Below, one piece after another: positions 62,875 to 64,000 of a DNA stretch of 64,000 nucleotides (position 1 is its first letter; each line of letters starts with the position of its first letter). Made by a program: the position numbers and the translations under genes. Source of the stretch: Paramecium sonneborni (Eukaryota > Ciliophora > Oligohymenophorea > Peniculida > Parameciidae); NCBI GenBank assembly GCA_905182985.1, contig CAJJDN010000129.1:103369-167368 (forward strand), in the 5' to 3' direction. The notes beneath the pieces were generated by a model. The model saw nothing but the letters and a program-made list of their open reading frames with translations, was not told where the DNA came from and ran no database searches.

Positions 62875-63474
62875 TCATTTAACAATTTTATCTCTTCTCA
62901 TCTTGAATGGATATGATGAAATGTCCTATAAAGGAGAAGCTCTTTCCTCACTTGGATATAGTATATTTGTGAAGAATCCATGTCTGTTATTATAGGCTTC
63001 TCTCATTTATCTGTGAATCTCTTATGCTGTCCAAGTACGAGGTACTTACTCATTGAGTGCCTTCATATTAAGACCTACTCTTCTCTCTATCAAATTCAGC
63101 AAATTCAATTTTTCACTATTTAACAATCAAATATTTTCATACCTTTGCAAAGTTGTGTAAATTGGATTGAAATGGACCCAGCCCAACCAAAGTAAACCAG
63201 ATATTGCTGCAGGAATCAATCTTTAGGCACCTACTGAGTATTTTGTTGCAATATATGGTTATAATGCTCCAGTATAGTGAAATAATGCATAGCAAGCAGC
63301 TGGAAATCCCCAATAAGACCAAGTATTTAATCTATCCTTTAAAAGAAAAGATTTTATATCTTCTGAGAACAATACTCTTTGCTTATATGCATTGAGGAGT
63401 GTTATTGACTTCTCTTCCTCTGTGTAGAAATGCCATATTCTCAATTCAAAAGGAGATCTCTAATCTTGAGCCAT
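62875..63474 (-). CDS. small membrane protein, possibly mitochondrial
   Basis: ATG 63474 (MAQDQRSPFELRIWHFY), TGA 62875-62877, one 27-nt intron (~63115-63141) that carries a TGA in frame, exactly 191 codons (190 aa). Two hydrophobic segments: SYWGFPAACYALFHYTG and LIPAAISGLLWLGWVHF, with a short loop. The rest is charged with Arg/Tyr. The size, two helices and aromatic content resemble accessory subunits of ciliate respiratory complexes, but this is inference. No family name can be given. Confidence 0.68.
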
Positions 63475-63650
63475 TTATTTTTAATAAAATTAATATTTAT
63501 ATCTACTTTCAAAATATTATAATAAAAGTCAAAGCTAACCAATAACAGTAGATTAGAAGGTTTTCAATGTTCTTCTCTGATTTTTTATTAAAGTGTGATT
63601 TTTTCTTTTACAATGCGAATCCCATTCAGTTATTTATATTATCACTCTAT

Positions 63651-64000
63651 TCACTCTCTAATCTTGACTCCTTTTTTTGGTTATATCATTAATATTTTAT
63701 CATTAAAATTAGCCTAATTATAATTGGTCTTTATTGTTGTAAGTTCCTGCCCTCGATCAGTAAATAAAGTGATATTTTTTAGTTAGGATTTGTGTGAACT
63801 ATTGTTGGTATATATTCAAACATTTTAAATAGGCTTTATTTTAAGTCTCTGAATCATTAAGAAGATTATTATCTAATAAAATAAAATTACTGCTGTAATA
63901 GTTATTCTGAATGTAAAATAGCTCTTAAGGATAAGGATTCAATATTTATTTGAAATTATAGACTTATATTACTAGATTATAATTTAATTAATAGATGGTA
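63651..64000 (-). CDS. 3' part of an unrecognised gene (partial)
   Basis: Coding-like minus-strand frames near the right edge, for example KAYLKCLNIYQQ (~63820) and LFTDRGQELTTIKTNYNQ (~63730), the latter ending at TGA 63651-63653. At least one small intron must join them. The 5' part lies outside the window. No family recognised. Confidence 0.3.

Overview
The window reads as somatic (macronuclear) DNA of a Paramecium-like ciliate. The sequence is very AT-rich. Nearly every recognisable protein is interrupted by TAA and TAG at positions where homologues carry Gln or a variable residue, and each ends at TGA, so TAA/TAG = Gln and TGA is the only stop. Genes are split by tiny GT..AG introns (mostly 19-30 nt). 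When these are removed, many genes close to an exact multiple of three codons. Intergenic gaps are often tens of bases, on both strands. No tRNA, rRNA, transposon, CRISPR or operon-like signal was found.

Layout. 1-6.9 kb: partial and unknown genes around a PRP4-type splicing kinase. 7-11.4 kb: a PX-C2-transmembrane protein, a CRC (LIN54/tesmin) factor and a pseudokinase. 11.9-17.6 kb: kelch protein, peptidyl-tRNA hydrolase 2, a truncated unknown gene and a DYRK kinase. 18.3-25.7 kb: hybrid histidine kinase, unknown gene, mitochondrial uL15, syntaxin-16-like SNARE and a PH-like/kinase fusion. 26.2-31.4 kb: NEK kinase, HMG-like acidic/basic protein, another Ser/Thr kinase and a small unknown gene. 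31.5-38.6 kb: proteasome ATPase Rpt6, SFT2, a cyclin, a PHD/ePHD chromatin protein and a possible LRR gene. 38.9-49 kb: unknown gene, multipass membrane protein, FAM161-like protein and a long thioredoxin-like/beta-sandwich/WD40 protein. 49.1-56 kb: RING-H2 membrane protein, SDHB, small coiled coil, a histidine-kinase-like protein without its phospho-His, and a RING protein. 56.5-64 kb: coiled-coil protein, CDPK-like pseudokinase, unknown gene, fibrillarin, RIB43A, a small membrane protein and a partial gene.

Two single-N gaps (29940 and 50481) are each flanked by an identical copy of 1123 bp and 1249 bp. These are best read as unmerged contig ends, not biology, so the true locus is about 2.4 kb shorter and four genes are shown partly twice.

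The genes do not form one pathway. Functional themes are signalling (about nine kinase-like genes, three without key catalytic residues), membrane traffic (STX16, SFT2, PX-C2), cilia (RIB43A, FAM161), nuclear functions (PRP4K, CRC, PHD, HMG, fibrillarin, cyclin) and mitochondrion (SDHB, uL15m). I saw no clear previously unknown multi-gene system. The most notable points are the extreme compaction (divergent start codons 13, 39 and 42 bp apart), the degenerate signalling proteins, unusual domain fusions and the assembly duplications.
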